This document shows positions 17,106 through 28,100 of a DNA stretch of 64,000 nucleotides, piece by piece. This DNA is from JAFMDF01 sp965277445. Its GTDB lineage: Bacteria; Bacteroidota; Bacteroidia; Chitinophagales; Saprospiraceae. The stretch lies in the NCBI GenBank assembly GCA_965277445.1, contig CBDICY010000010.1:248001-312000 (forward strand), in the 5' to 3' direction. The translations under genes and the position numbers were made by a program. The notes below the pieces were generated by a model. That model saw only the letters and a list, made by a program, of their open reading frames with translations. It was not told where the DNA came from and searched no databases. How positions within the stretch are numbered: position 1 is the first letter of the stretch; each line of letters begins with the position of its first letter.

Positions 17106-17324
17106 TTATTATCTGATGTTACGCAATCCAGGATTACGAAGTAGTCAAACTATGAATAGCCCAGTATGAAATGCTGGGTTCGATAAATTGATGATGCCCC
17201 AGAACTACGAAGTAGTTCAACTACTTCGTAGTTGGGGAATCTTTTCCATATTTCTCCGTAGATTTACATCTACGGCTATTCATATTCAAATCCTTCGGAT
17301 TTGCTGCGTAACATCAGTTATTAT
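17106..17324. mobile_element. MITE-like element with nested hairpins
   Basis: Perfect 13-bp terminal inverted repeats CTGATGTTACGCA (17113-17125) and its complement (17305-17317) are flanked on both sides by the 7-bp direct repeat TTATTAT (17106-17112, 17318-17324), like a target-site duplication. Inside are four separate hairpins: CCCAG/CTGGG (17160-17178), a 41-bp double palindrome of ACTACGAAGTAGTT type (17197-17237), CCGTAGAT/ATCTACGG (17256-17275) and AAATCC/GGATTT (17288-17302). There is no open reading frame of useful length. It lies in the 449-bp gene-free stretch 16929-17377. Confidence 0.7.
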
Positions 17325-17377
17325 TTTCAATTTTAGATTTAAAAATGTCAACTACTTTTGTGTCTTGGATTAACTTA

Positions 17378-19330
17378 TCAGTTCCGACTTAACGTTCCTC
17401 CTGTAGTCGCAATATTGGTTAAAGGAATATCTACAGAAAGAAACAATGTAAATCGAGTCGCACTAGTTTGGCTAATATTGTAAATATTCTGATCGACCTT
17501 CCGAACCAAAGGACCTTTTTGTATACCTACCCCAAAAGAGACGGGAATATCTGCACCAAATCCGTACACTAAATAAGCCCCCGGCGACCAGATATTTTCT
17601 AATTTAATCGCAGGTAAATCATTCGCTTCATTATTATCGTCATTAAAACGGTAAGCGAACATGGCGCCGATATCAAATAAACTACCAAAAGCAGTCAAAG
17701 AACCTGCACTACCTAATCCTTTACTAATCGCAATACCAATAGGTGTAGTTACCCCAAAAGTATTAAATTCATTATCGGTTGGATGATTAATGCCATCTAA
17801 ATCTTCCATCCCCAAAAATCCGCCAGGATAAACATTGAGGGCTATATTAAAAGGCGTTCGTTTTTTCACAACGGAGCTACCTGGGGGCAATGCTGCTGCT
17901 TCAATCAGTGTAGAAACTTGACTAGAGGTCTTCGCTTCAATAACATTCGCCATAAAATGACCAAAACGGATAAAATCGGTAAAAACTTGTGTATTTTTTA
18001 CATTGTCTGATAACACCGCATTGACTACTTGACTACCACTAACAATCGCTGCTTGGTAATCGTTTTGTTTTAAATTAAAAATAGTGATGTTGACATTTCT
18101 TAAGATATCAATGACATTATGAAAATAGGCAACCGTCACAGGGTCGGTAGCGGTAGTAAAAATATTTTTAAACTTAATACTCAAATCAAGGGTCTGCAAA
18201 GTGGGATTGATAAAATTATAATAATCTGCATAATCAGGCGTCTGCTTATTTTGAATCCTATCTTGAATAGTCGCATAAGCTTTTTGAACCTTAGTCCCAT
18301 TAAGCACCAATTGAGTAATTGTTCTTTTGACGCCTTCTATTTTTTGAGCATCAAATAACTGACCAAGTGTCTTTCCATTACCAAATTGAATGTCTTTTCC
18401 TTTTTGATAAATTAAGCCCAAAAACATCTTAAAAGCGGTGGTATCTTTAATCAACGCATCCAAGTCGTGAATACTAACAAATTGCTCGTTTGGATCGGAA
18501 TTAGATAAACCTTCTGAGAAGACATTGAGTAGTTTAAATCCTGCTCTAACATCTTGTAGTGCATTTTGAGAAGCCGTAGAAATACCCTCTGGTATCCTTT
18601 TCTGAAAATAGGCATCATTCGCTAAGTAGTCAATGATTCTATTAGGGGTTGTTTTGTTGGTGATTTGATTTGCGACGCCTAAGACATCATAAGCAATAAG
18701 GTTCAGGGTAGGGTCTTTGATCAAGTGATTTTGTTGCATTAAGGTTGCCAAATGATCAGGCATATTCCTTAAATCCACATAAAATTTAGTTCGTAAAGAC
18801 TGAATAAAATAATTGAACTGATAAATATTGGTATTAATCGTTTGTAACTCATCTGCGGTCTCTGGAAAAAGCAGTCTCAGCTCTTCATGCTTTTTAAGAG
18901 TCGCTTGAAATTTTTGAAAAAAAGCAATGTTCAGTTCTTCTTTGGTTCTCTCGACCAGAAAATCCGTTAAGCCTGTGATAACCGTGCTAGGCACATTGAT
19001 ACTACCAATAAAACGAGAAATTGCGGGCGCTTTTCGTTGAATATCAGAGGAACTAAAGGCAGAAATATTTCTAGGAATATAGGCTGTTAAAAAAGGATTG
19101 GGGTTAATAACACCACTAACCGTACTTAGGTTAGAACTTTCAGGCGCATCAGGAATGTAATGCAAAAGAAAAGGAACGAGGCTTTCTCCTTGTGCCGTTT
19201 TCCCTGCATCTTCGCTATTTTCGTAGGCTCTTGCCATCTTAATGGCATCTTCGCAAGCGATTTGAGCTTTTACGGATAAAGTACCTAGAAAAAGTAAACA
19301 GGTGAATGATAGATAAATAAAGTTTCTCAT
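17378..19330 (-). CDS. Secreted/outer-membrane protein of unknown function
   Basis: A 650-residue protein with a clear signal peptide (MRNFIYLSFTCLLFLG up to KAQ, about residue 23). The middle 450 residues are largely helical and rich in Asn, Gln and Thr, without a motif I recognise. The last 170 residues alternate hydrophobic and polar positions with many Gly/aromatic residues and end in ATRFTLFLSVDIPLTNI, which looks like a set of outer-membrane beta strands. I infer a periplasmic helical domain attached to a small outer-membrane barrel. It is a single gene with a MITE-like element downstream and a word hairpin upstream. Confidence 0.75.
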   Translation of the reverse strand: MRNFIYLSFTCLLFLGTLSVKAQIACEDAIKMARAYENSEDAGKTAQGESLVPFLLHYIPDAPESSNLSTVSGVINPNPFLTAYIPRNISAFSSSDIQRKAPAISRFIGSINVPSTVITGLTDFLVERTKEELNIAFFQKFQATLKKHEELRLLFPETADELQTINTNIYQFNYFIQSLRTKFYVDLRNMPDHLATLMQQNHLIKDPTLNLIAYDVLGVANQITNKTTPNRIIDYLANDAYFQKRIPEGISTASQNALQDVRAGFKLLNVFSEGLSNSDPNEQFVSIHDLDALIKDTTAFKMFLGLIYQKGKDIQFGNGKTLGQLFDAQKIEGVKRTITQLVLNGTKVQKAYATIQDRIQNKQTPDYADYYNFINPTLQTLDLSIKFKNIFTTATDPVTVAYFHNVIDILRNVNITIFNLKQNDYQAAIVSGSQVVNAVLSDNVKNTQVFTDFIRFGHFMANVIEAKTSSQVSTLIEAAALPPGSSVVKKRTPFNIALNVYPGGFLGMEDLDGINHPTDNEFNTFGVTTPIGIAISKGLGSAGSLTAFGSLFDIGAMFAYRFNDDNNEANDLPAIKLENIWSPGAYLVYGFGADIPVSFGVGIQKGPLVRKVDQNIYNISQTSATRFTLFLSVDIPLTNIATTGGTLSRN

Positions 19331-19390
19331 AATTGTTTAGTTGGACGCCGTTTTAAGACGTTTTGAGGTTAAAGATTACAGATTATATTA

Positions 19391-19450
19391 TTGCCATGTT
19401 ACCTCGTTGCCATGTTATAGAGAATACATGGCAACAACGCAATATGGCAA
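19391..19450. repeat. Word-hairpin, TTGCCATGTT words
   Basis: Arms 19391-19415 and 19426-19450 match at 21 of 25 positions. Each contains two copies of TTGCCAT(G/A)T. It sits between the secreted protein at 17378 and the subtilase at 19509. Confidence 0.75.
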
Positions 19451-19508
19451 TTTTAAATATTAATCGTCAATTACTTATGACTTGAATCAAAGAATCCAGC
19501 AATTATTC

Positions 19509-20675
19509 CTAGCTAATAACTTGTATATCAATTGTTTCTTTGACCCCAACTGGATTAATCGTTCCACAACCGAAATGTAAATCCTTACACTTTTTGTGGC
19601 GTGCACCTTTATAGACAGCACTACTTGTCAACATTTTCACTAAGTCGGATACGGGTAGGGTTGGATTGTCAGATTGATTAATATATTGCTTTAACAAAGC
19701 TAAAATACCACTACAAACAGCTGCTGCTGCACTTGTTTGACCAAATTTAGAAACTGTACTTTGCAAACCAGTTGTTAATAAGTCATCTCCAGGCGCTACC
19801 AGATTTAATTGCTTACTTTTCCCCGACATCTTATGTATTTCACCATTTTTTTTGACCGCACCAATAGATAAACAATTGGTAAAGTAAGCAGGATATTGCA
19901 TCACATCGGACGATATATTATTATTACCTGTAGAACCAACCAATAGGATGCCGTCATCATGTAAATCATCAATTTTTTGCTGAAATTGCTTTTTTTTGTT
20001 CGAATCCCCCTCAAAAGCATCTTCCAATAAATTAACACTCATAGAGATAATATCTACTTTCATTTTTTTTGCCCAATCCAACGCCTCAGAAAAACGATCT
20101 AAAGTTGGCATATCGTCTCTAGTTCCTATTTTAGCAATATATAAATCACACTCTGGTGCAATCCCAAATACTTTTTGAAAGCCTCTGCCCCCAATTAGTC
20201 CTGCACATTTAGTCCCATGCCCAACAGTATCCATAACATCCTTTTCTCGTCCTCCAGGAATAAAGTTTTTAACTTGTTTTATGGCAATTTTAAGATCAGG
20301 ATTGGTTGTATCTATCCCAGAATCAAGAATCGCTACTTTGACACCTGCACCCGTTAAATTCCATTCTTTCCAAAATTTTTCTAAGATACTTAAATCTTTG
20401 ATGGCCCAATTCATTTTATTTTTATCAAAAGTTAAGGTAGACCATTTAATGTCAAAAGAAGGAGCTTTGTCGATTATCTTTGCTCGACCGCTCCAAAAGT
20501 AAAATTCCTCATTCTTACTTTTATACCATTTATTATTCCCCTTAAAAAGCGCACCTTCTAGCATTTCCTCTTCTACCTCGATCACAACTCCCTTAAAAAG
20601 CGCCCCAATATGCTTTACTGTTAAATCATGAATGTCAGAATGAATAAAGGCATCTCCTGTAAATTGAATCCGCAT
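19509..20675 (-). CDS. Subtilisin-like (S8) serine protease with SH3-like N-terminus
   Basis: A 388-residue peptidase. The catalytic triad is seen as Asp in KVAILDSGIDTTNPDL, His in DTVGHGTKCAGLIGG and Ser in FGQTSAAAAVCSGI, with the oxyanion Asn in STGNNN. The usual GTSMAxP is replaced by QTSAAAA. The first 75 residues (GALFKGVVIEVE and NKWYKSKNEEFYFWSG) resemble a small SH3-like domain of a type that accompanies bacterial peptidases. There is no signal peptide or lipobox, so the enzyme appears cytoplasmic, which is unusual for this family. It is divergent from an AraC-type regulator. Possible roles are intracellular proteolysis or a conflict effector; unproven. Confidence 0.85.
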   Translation of the reverse strand: MRIQFTGDAFIHSDIHDLTVKHIGALFKGVVIEVEEEMLEGALFKGNNKWYKSKNEEFYFWSGRAKIIDKAPSFDIKWSTLTFDKNKMNWAIKDLSILEKFWKEWNLTGAGVKVAILDSGIDTTNPDLKIAIKQVKNFIPGGREKDVMDTVGHGTKCAGLIGGRGFQKVFGIAPECDLYIAKIGTRDDMPTLDRFSEALDWAKKMKVDIISMSVNLLEDAFEGDSNKKKQFQQKIDDLHDDGILLVGSTGNNNISSDVMQYPAYFTNCLSIGAVKKNGEIHKMSGKSKQLNLVAPGDDLLTTGLQSTVSKFGQTSAAAAVCSGILALLKQYINQSDNPTLPVSDLVKMLTSSAVYKGARHKKCKDLHFGCGTINPVGVKETIDIQVIS

Positions 20676-20993
20676 AGATATAATTTATTTTTTATCAAAA
20701 AATGGAAGGTTAATAGGGGAAGTAGAAAGTAAAATACCTAAGTAGTTTTTATAAAGATAAAGGGTAAGCAAAAAATCGCTTGCTATTTGATTGGTTTGCA
20801 TAAATACCTTCAAAAAAAGTACCATAACTGACAGTTTAACGATACCGTTGAACATTATTTAAAAGTTTGGTTATTGAGGCAATCTAATAAATCTAAGGAA
20901 TCGAATCAAAGGTAATTATAAGTAGGAGAAAACAAAAGGCTTTAGGAAATAATTGCAATTACCAATCATTGATAAATTTATCCTAGTGCTATC

Positions 20994-21050
20994 ATTGGTC
21001 TTGTTAAAATAATGCTAGTTTTTTATTGGTCTTGTTAAAATAATGCTAGT
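20994..21050. promoter_or_regulatory. Tandem 26-bp direct repeat upstream of AraC gene
   Basis: Two identical 26-bp copies (20994-21019 and 21025-21050) begin ATTGGTCTTG and end ATGCTAGT, separated by TTTTT, period 31 bp (about three helical turns). They lie 92 bp upstream of the AraC-type gene in an otherwise featureless 466-bp spacer (20676-21141) shared with the divergent subtilase. They are a candidate operator for the AraC protein. Confidence 0.65.
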
Positions 21051-21141
21051 CTTTGCAAGAAAAGTCCACTCTTTTTGCTTTTTGTCGCCCTACCTTGCGA
21101 TAGTATATAACTATGAGAAAACTTTTTGAACCACACTTACT

Positions 21142-21567
21142 ATGCTAGAATTAACGATACAATCATCTTATTTGAAAGATTTAAAAAATCTTAAAAAAGA
21201 AAGTCAAACTAAAATTCAAGAACCCTATTTCCTTAGGCAAGTAAGGGGGCTTATCCTAACAAATTTTAATAATGAACAATTTGATGTCGCTGATCTTGCT
21301 CGAAAGGTTCATTTGAGCGTCTCTCAACTTAATCGAAAGCTGAATGTATTAATTAATAAACCAGCAGGGCAATTAATTTGGACGATGAGGATGGACTATG
21401 CTTCGAACTTGCTTTTGCAAGATGAGTACTCTATTGGTCAAATCGGATATCTAATTGGCTATAGAAATCAAGCACACTTTTGTCGTAGTTTTAAGAGAAG
21501 ATATAAATGTACGCCTTCTCAATTTAGAAAAATATTCCTCAGAAATAGGTATGCTCAAAATAGGTAA
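21142..21567 (+). CDS. Stand-alone AraC-type DNA-binding regulator
   Basis: A 141-residue protein consisting of little more than the AraC double helix-turn-helix: FDVADLARKVHLSVSQLNRK (first HTH), then DEYSIGQIGYLIGYRNQAHF and CRSFKRRYKCTPSQFRK (second HTH with the family signature). There is no ligand-binding domain; about 35 residues precede the HTH. It may depend on a partner or respond only to its own level. A perfect tandem repeat lies upstream and a small gene 98 bp downstream on the same strand, ending in a strong terminator, so the two probably form a unit. Confidence 0.85.
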   Translation: MLELTIQSSYLKDLKNLKKESQTKIQEPYFLRQVRGLILTNFNNEQFDVADLARKVHLSVSQLNRKLNVLINKPAGQLIWTMRMDYASNLLLQDEYSIGQIGYLIGYRNQAHFCRSFKRRYKCTPSQFRKIFLRNRYAQNR

Positions 21568-21665
21568 AAAATTACGCAATACGGGTAATTTTCAAAAAGC
21601 AAGAGGTGCTACTTTTGTGTAAAATAATTTTATTCATTTTTCATAACCTCAAAAAATTACCTATT

Positions 21666-21995
21666 ATGGCAAATTTCAAAATTAAATTCGCACATGTTGA
21701 CAATTGGGTCAATGTTTATGTAAATGACTTATGCGTGGCAAGTCATGGTTCTGCTGGCGTTAGTAGAGGTCAGAGCTTAGATATTACTAAGTTTCTGATG
21801 CCTGGGGACAATATGGTTCGTGTGGATGGTGTTAACTACGGTCCATGGAAAACTAACAACCCTTTTAATTTTAAGTATTCTATCACCCAAGATAATACAG
21901 AGATTGCTTCTATCTCTCAGCGAAGTAATGTTTCGAAACCTACACCAGGTACCAGCTATGTAGGAGCTTCTTCCTCATTGATGATTGTTATCTAA
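21666..21995 (+). CDS. Small beta-rich protein, unknown function
   Basis: I chose the ATG at 21666 (109 residues, MANFKIKFAHVDNWVNVYVN) over the upstream GTG at 21606, whose extra 20 residues do not form a good signal peptide. The sequence alternates beta-strand patterns (WVNVYVNDLCVASH, SLDITKFLMPGDNMVRVDG), reminiscent of galactose-binding-like jelly-roll modules, where a strand pair and an 'NMVRV' segment pack around a ligand site; I cannot assign a family. The Ser/Gly-rich tail ends SSSLMIVI. It follows the AraC regulator and is closed by a terminator at 22061. Confidence 0.7.
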   Translation: MANFKIKFAHVDNWVNVYVNDLCVASHGSAGVSRGQSLDITKFLMPGDNMVRVDGVNYGPWKTNNPFNFKYSITQDNTEIASISQRSNVSKPTPGTSYVGASSSLMIVI

Positions 21996-22060
21996 TCGAA
22001 ATAAGACTTTTGTAAGCAGACGCTTAAATTATTGTTTGATTAGTTTAATCCTGACATGCG

Positions 22061-22095
22061 AATCCTCTAAGTTTTTATGCTTAGAGGATTTTTGT
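22061..22095 (+). terminator. Rho-independent terminator
   Basis: A perfect 11-bp stem AATCCTCTAAG / CTTAGAGGATT with an 8-base loop runs into a T-run, 65 bp after the stop of the small gene at 21666. A second hairpin CGCTGACC-TTTA-GGTTGGCG follows at 22109-22128, probably serving the convergent giant surface-protein gene. Confidence 0.85.
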
Positions 22096-22162
22096 TGTCT
22101 GTACCGTTCGCTGACCTTTAGGTTGGCGCTTTTCTTTCCTTATTTTTTAGTCATTCAATTTA

Positions 22163-25100
22163 TTACTCTTTACTCCCTCTAATAACGTTAGCTTGTATAG
22201 GCAAACAATTCGCTGGGGGGCAAGCAGAACAAGGCGCAATGGCTGGAACAATCACACTTTCCTGACAATCCGTATCAATTACATCTCGAATAGTTAAAGT
22301 GTAAATACTGTTGTTGTTCGCTTGCATTTGTCCTACAGCACCAACCAAAATCGTACTACCATAATTAGCGGTAGCTAAAACTTGTTCAGATGCTAAACCG
22401 AGATTTAAAACCACTTCATATTGCGTGCCTGCGCCTACATAAGTAGCAGTCACTTGATACATTTGATAATCATCGGTTGTTATTCCTGCTGTGCCATTAT
22501 TATGACATTTGGCAAAAGTAAAAATAACGGTAATGTCGGTACAAACGATATTTACTAAAGCAGTATCTGAAACGGTAATGTCGCCACCATTTTTAAAAGT
22601 CCCTGTAACTTCGGCAGTATTGATAAGCGGGCCTGGTAAATCTGCTACCGTAATGGTATGTGATTGAGTAAAAACAGCATTTTCACCTGGTAATAAGACG
22701 GTTGGTGCAGCAAATGGGCCTAAACCTGCCGTATAATTAGTCGTTACTTCAGCAGCAGAAAGCGCTTTGGAATATACAGCAACTATATAAAAAGTACCTT
22801 GAAACTCTCTACTACCGTTATCTGGATCAGCAGCAAATTCATTACCAATACCAAAATCATAAGTATCATCCCAATCACTAAAATCACCTGTAAAAGTTTG
22901 GATATCTTCTACGACTCCATTTTGATAAAGTACGCCTGCTTCATTAGCATCTCTTGTAAAAACTATATGTTGAGGGGCTGATGTATTACTTGTTCCGCCA
23001 TTAAGGGTAAAATCAGAGCCATTATCATTATCTGTTCCACTTCTTAGTCGAACCTGAAAACTTGTCCCATTTTGCATTAAAGAAAAATTTCGATTACTAC
23101 TATTTTCTGATAAGGTAACCATTCTAGCAGGCCCTCCTTGACTACTTGCTGCTGACATGACCCAAGCTTCTACAGTAAGGGCATTACTAGCCGTTATTTC
23201 ATTGAAAATTTTACTCATATCAGTTGCATTGGAAGCACGATTGGCAGGAATAAAGTTTAAAGAATCTGTTCCCCAACTAAAATTGGTCCCTTCTATGGTT
23301 AAGTCTAAGGGCGAACCAAAACCTGAAACATCTGAGATAATTGTGCCTGAACCACTATCAAATAAATACAAAGCAATTAAAGAATCAGTTGTTCTCATCG
23401 CCCCTTGTTGGATGGTAGAAATTGTACCAAGTTTATCGTCTGTGATATCCGAAAGCGTAACGGTGTCAGTTGAATTATTATACACGGTATACGTGTAATT
23501 GACCGTTTCTCCGATGGCAGCAGTTGCATCATCAACTGTTTTAACCATTGTTAGCGGGCAACCTGTTGGTGCAGTATAGGCTAAAGTGTCGCCACAAGTA
23601 GTAGCTGTCGTAAACCAAGCTTTAATATCGCTGACAGTACCATCTGCTGGTATAGTAATCGTGTAAGATTGGCTACCGTTACCCTCGGCCGTTGTAGCAA
23701 TAGCGGTTTGCATAATGCCATTGGCTGCTACTTGAATCATCTCTGCGGGATCGGGCGCATCTAACCAAGTGATATCAAAATTCATTTCAATAATGGGGGA
23801 ACCTGTACTTTCGGAACAATTACCAAAACTAAAATTCTCGATACTTATCAAACAAGCATCTCCTGAGAAAAAGCCAAAATCTACCGTTAAATTAGAAGTG
23901 TTATCGGTATCTTCATCATTGATGGGTTCATCTCCTTCAGATAAAGTAATAGCTTGAGAGATCACGCCATACCCAGCGAGTGGTTCTCCATTATCATCAA
24001 AATTGGTGTTATCATCAGGGTCGGGTGCAATGCCGTTGCCATTACTACTATTATAATTCCCTAAAGTTTGACCAGAATTAAAATTCGATTCGGCTATTTG
24101 CACAATATAATCGCCTGCCGGTAAATTGTCAAATAAATAATAGCCTAGATTCCCTGCATTGGTAGCCGTTGTAGTGGTAGCAAAAAAGGCATCTACCATT
24201 GGGGTAAATACGCCATTGCTATCGATATCTTGGTATAAATTGACCGTCACGCCATTTAACCCACTTTCTCCATTATTAAACACCCCATCATTATCCGTAT
24301 CTATCCAAACAAAATTACCGAGGCTCACATTTCCCGTTGGTAAAATAATACCTGCATCCCAAGTCGGGTCATATTGATTGGCAACTAAAGTGAAGGTTTC
24401 CGTTCTCGCCCTTAAAGTATCTCCAACCAAGGCAGTTGCGTCAGAATCTGTGGCATCACTAGCACCAGCACCTTGTTGCGCCAAGCTATAACTAAAAGAT
24501 GTAGGAATGTCAAATTCTATATAGTAATTAGCTGGTCGAATACTATCGAATAAATAATAACCAGGCTGGCCATTTAAATCATTTTTGGTGACCATACTAT
24601 CTTGTAAAACGCCCCCCGTATCATATAAATAGACAGAAATGCCATTGACTCCATTTGCTGTTGGCTCATTTTGTAGCCCATCTTTATTCTCATCAAACCA
24701 AACATAATTTCCGACACTTGCAATATCCGTTTGAAAAAGCCCCAAATCTAAAGTTGGATTGGTTTCACTAAAACCTAAAGTAACTACTTGTGAAAGTGCA
24801 ACGGGGACGCCATTAATGAGGGTGTCAATCCCATCTGAATCCAAAGAATCATTCGTTGGAATATTTTCAGAAGTTACGGTATAAGTTGGCGGTGGATAAA
24901 AAGCAGTAAAATAATCATCCGCAGGTAATTCAGGAAATAGATAAAGTCCTCTTGTAGCAGTTAAAGTAGTAGCAATTAGAGAATCTGTGGATAGATCGGC
25001 AATACCATCTCCATTATCAACATAAAGATGTACCGTAACGCCATCGACTCCCGCTTCCCCCATATCTTGAATCCCATCTTGATTAGCATCTAGCCAAACA

Positions 25101-28100
25101 TAATTCCCTAAAGCAGCATCAGTTGGGTCTTGTACTCGAATCCCTACTTTAATGGGTTCGGAAGGTAATAATGGTGCGCCAATACTACCGTCCACATTGA
25201 TTCGGTCGGCTATGTAGCCAAAAGAATTCCATGCAACAGAGTCAGCAGGAGAACCGATGGTTTCCAGCACATTAACGGGCGCTTTCATGTCCCAATCAAT
25301 CATTAATTCATCACCTGGATTAATAATAATGCTACCAAAATCTAATTTAAAAGATTGAACGGTCGTAATATCTATTGGTGGTATAGTCGACCAATTTGGG
25401 GTAGTACAACCAGCAGGACCACTTGGAACAATCCCTTCTACACTTCGACATGGGTTTTGCTCGGTACTATAGTACACCGTTACACCCGTTGGTGCATTCA
25501 ATGGGCTAATTAAAAATGGTCGCCAACGCGTATCTCTCATGGATAAATCAATTACTCCCATATCGCCCACAAAAGGTAAAATATCAATCACCCTAACATT
25601 GGTCATCGGCACCGTTCCATTATTCCGAACAAATAATTGATAATTGGCATCTCCGCCAGGTACCGTTTCGCCAAATTCAGGAAATTTGGTATAGACCGTA
25701 TCTAATTGTCCTTTGACTAATTTTTCGGATTCTAAAGAAGGCAAGGTAAAGACATTAAAAGTGACATCTGTATTATCCAAACATAATAAATCAGTTGTTA
25801 CCCCATCACCGTCCAAGTCATTACTATCCGTCACACCATTCTCATTACAACTATAATTAGGGCTATCATTGGTTGTTTGGTATCCATAATTATAGACGAC
25901 CTCTTCTTGAAAAACGCCAGCGTTAACGACTACTTTAAAATTGATTTTATAAAAGTCGGAAGGCACAAAATTGGCTTCCACAGCAGCTGTCCAACTCCAT
26001 CGGAGGAGTGTTCTGCCCGTATTTTTATAATTAGCAATAGCTTCAAAATTGGGGGAAGGATGCCCATCTGGATTGGCATCTGTCGTCCAACTATCCGCTA
26101 CATAAGTTACTTGAGTCGGTAATAAATCCATTAAAATTGGATTAACTAAGGTGTCCGTAGAGCTGTTATCGTTTTGTGCCTCAATTTGATAAGTAATGGT
26201 ATCACCAGGTGCAAAAGGCCCTGCTGTGTTAATTTCTGAACCATTTACAATAAGATCTTTATCTGGATCTCCCTCTACTTTTGGGTCGTCTAAAGTAATA
26301 AAGTCACAGCTATTAACTGGGTAAGGTGTGCCATCCAAATACGCGGTCACATAAGTACAATTGGTAATGATATCATCTTTCATCGATGGGCTACCATCAG
26401 GATAAATTTCTTTGATGGTACCATATATCCTAGGACGATTACCATTATGGACAAAACCTCTTTGTGGGTTTCTGAAAACCCATTTGACAATGGTAACGAT
26501 TTCATTAGTAGTTAATCCAAGGGAAGAAGTATATAATTGAGTGTCTGAAGTGGGTGCATAGGGGCTACCCGACCAAGCTTGAAAAGTACTATTCAAATTT
26601 GTTTGGTAATAGACTTCTACATCCTCATCTAAATTATTCCAACCTCCAGATTCTGTTTGGTAAAAAGCCATATTTTCTGGAACGGTATCAATCATGACAA
26701 TACTATCCATCGCAAAATCGCCTTCCATTTCTAGAATCATAAGGTAAGAAAAATTACTACCTATCGGAATAGAGCTATTGCTACTGCCTTCTTTTTCAAA
26801 ATTGACGGAAGGTGGCACCGTATCTCTTACTGTAGTGGTTACGCAAGCTTCGGTTGCATAATCCACCATAGCTAATTTATACTGTAAATCTGCACAATTG
26901 GTAATCGTTGTGCCATCATCTACTGCCATGCCTGCATGGTCAGGATTAATAACGGCAGCATATAATTTAATCGTCGTATTTTCAAAACCTAGTGGAACAT
27001 TCTCAAAATCATATTCCAAAATGGTGATATAATCATTAGCTGCTAGACCTAAATCACTTACTTGTAAAGTGGTATTGGCGCTACCATCAAAAGGGCTGCC
27101 AGTCCAAATTTGGAAAGTGCCATTCATATTCGTTTTATAACGTATGGTTAGATTGGCTCCCGAAAAAGTACCTGTTTCTATTTTGGTTAAATTTAATTCA
27201 GCGGGTATCGTGTCCACCATATAGAAAGTATCTAGCGGCGTTGTTCCCGAATTGGTTACTTCAATATCATATTGCAAGGTATCTCCAATAATTGGCGAAG
27301 TATTCCCAACGACTGTTTTCGTAACCCCTGCACTAGGGGCAGGTGCAACTAAAGTCTTCGTTACCTCATCTGTATCTTGTACCGTTATACTCGGTTCTCC
27401 TACAGGTTGTCCTAGAAAAACGGCATCATTCGTGACCATATCGCCCGCATCAAAATCGGCATCCTCATAGGTAATGGTCGCCTGCAAATTATTACTATTA
27501 TTCCCAATGGTCAGACTACCTACGTTCCAAGTGACAGTATGATGGGTAGCGTCATAAACTCCGCCATTAGTGGCATTATTAAACATGGCATTTGCTGGTA
27601 ACGTATCTATGACGGTTACATTATCAATATTCAATCCACCAACCGCACCATTGGTCGGGTCTTCCACTCGCAAAGTATAAATAAAAGGCAAACCTACATA
27701 GGCCGTACCATTTCCTGTTTTATTTAATACCCAAGGAGAAGTAGCTAACCCCGTACTCGGAACGGTATTACTAAACGTATCCGTAGCGGTAATAGAAGTA
27801 ATAAAAGCTGTATTGTTGGTTAAGGTATTATTGGGTGTTGTTCCATTAGGGAAACGAGCCGTAATTCTTACCTCTCCTGTAGATCCTGCTTTCATGCCTA
27901 TCCCTCCATTTTCCTTGTTCAATTCGAAAATCACTTCATTATCAGTCGCATTAAAAGTGGTATTACTAGAATGGATTGGATTAGCTAAAAAAGAAACAAA
28001 GCTTAAATCGGCAGGTAAAGTATCTCGAATAATGACATTATCGCAATGAGCCGTCGTACTAACACAGCTATATTGAATCACGTATACCAATTGATTACCA

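Noticed and set aside
17160..17200. Possible tRNA-like T-arm (GGTTCGAT)
   Set aside because: No acceptor stem or anticodon arm can be formed; the sequence belongs to the nested hairpins of the MITE-like element.
25877..27470. Several plus-strand frames inside the giant surface gene
   Set aside because: They are antisense shadows produced by the long DUF11 coding region.
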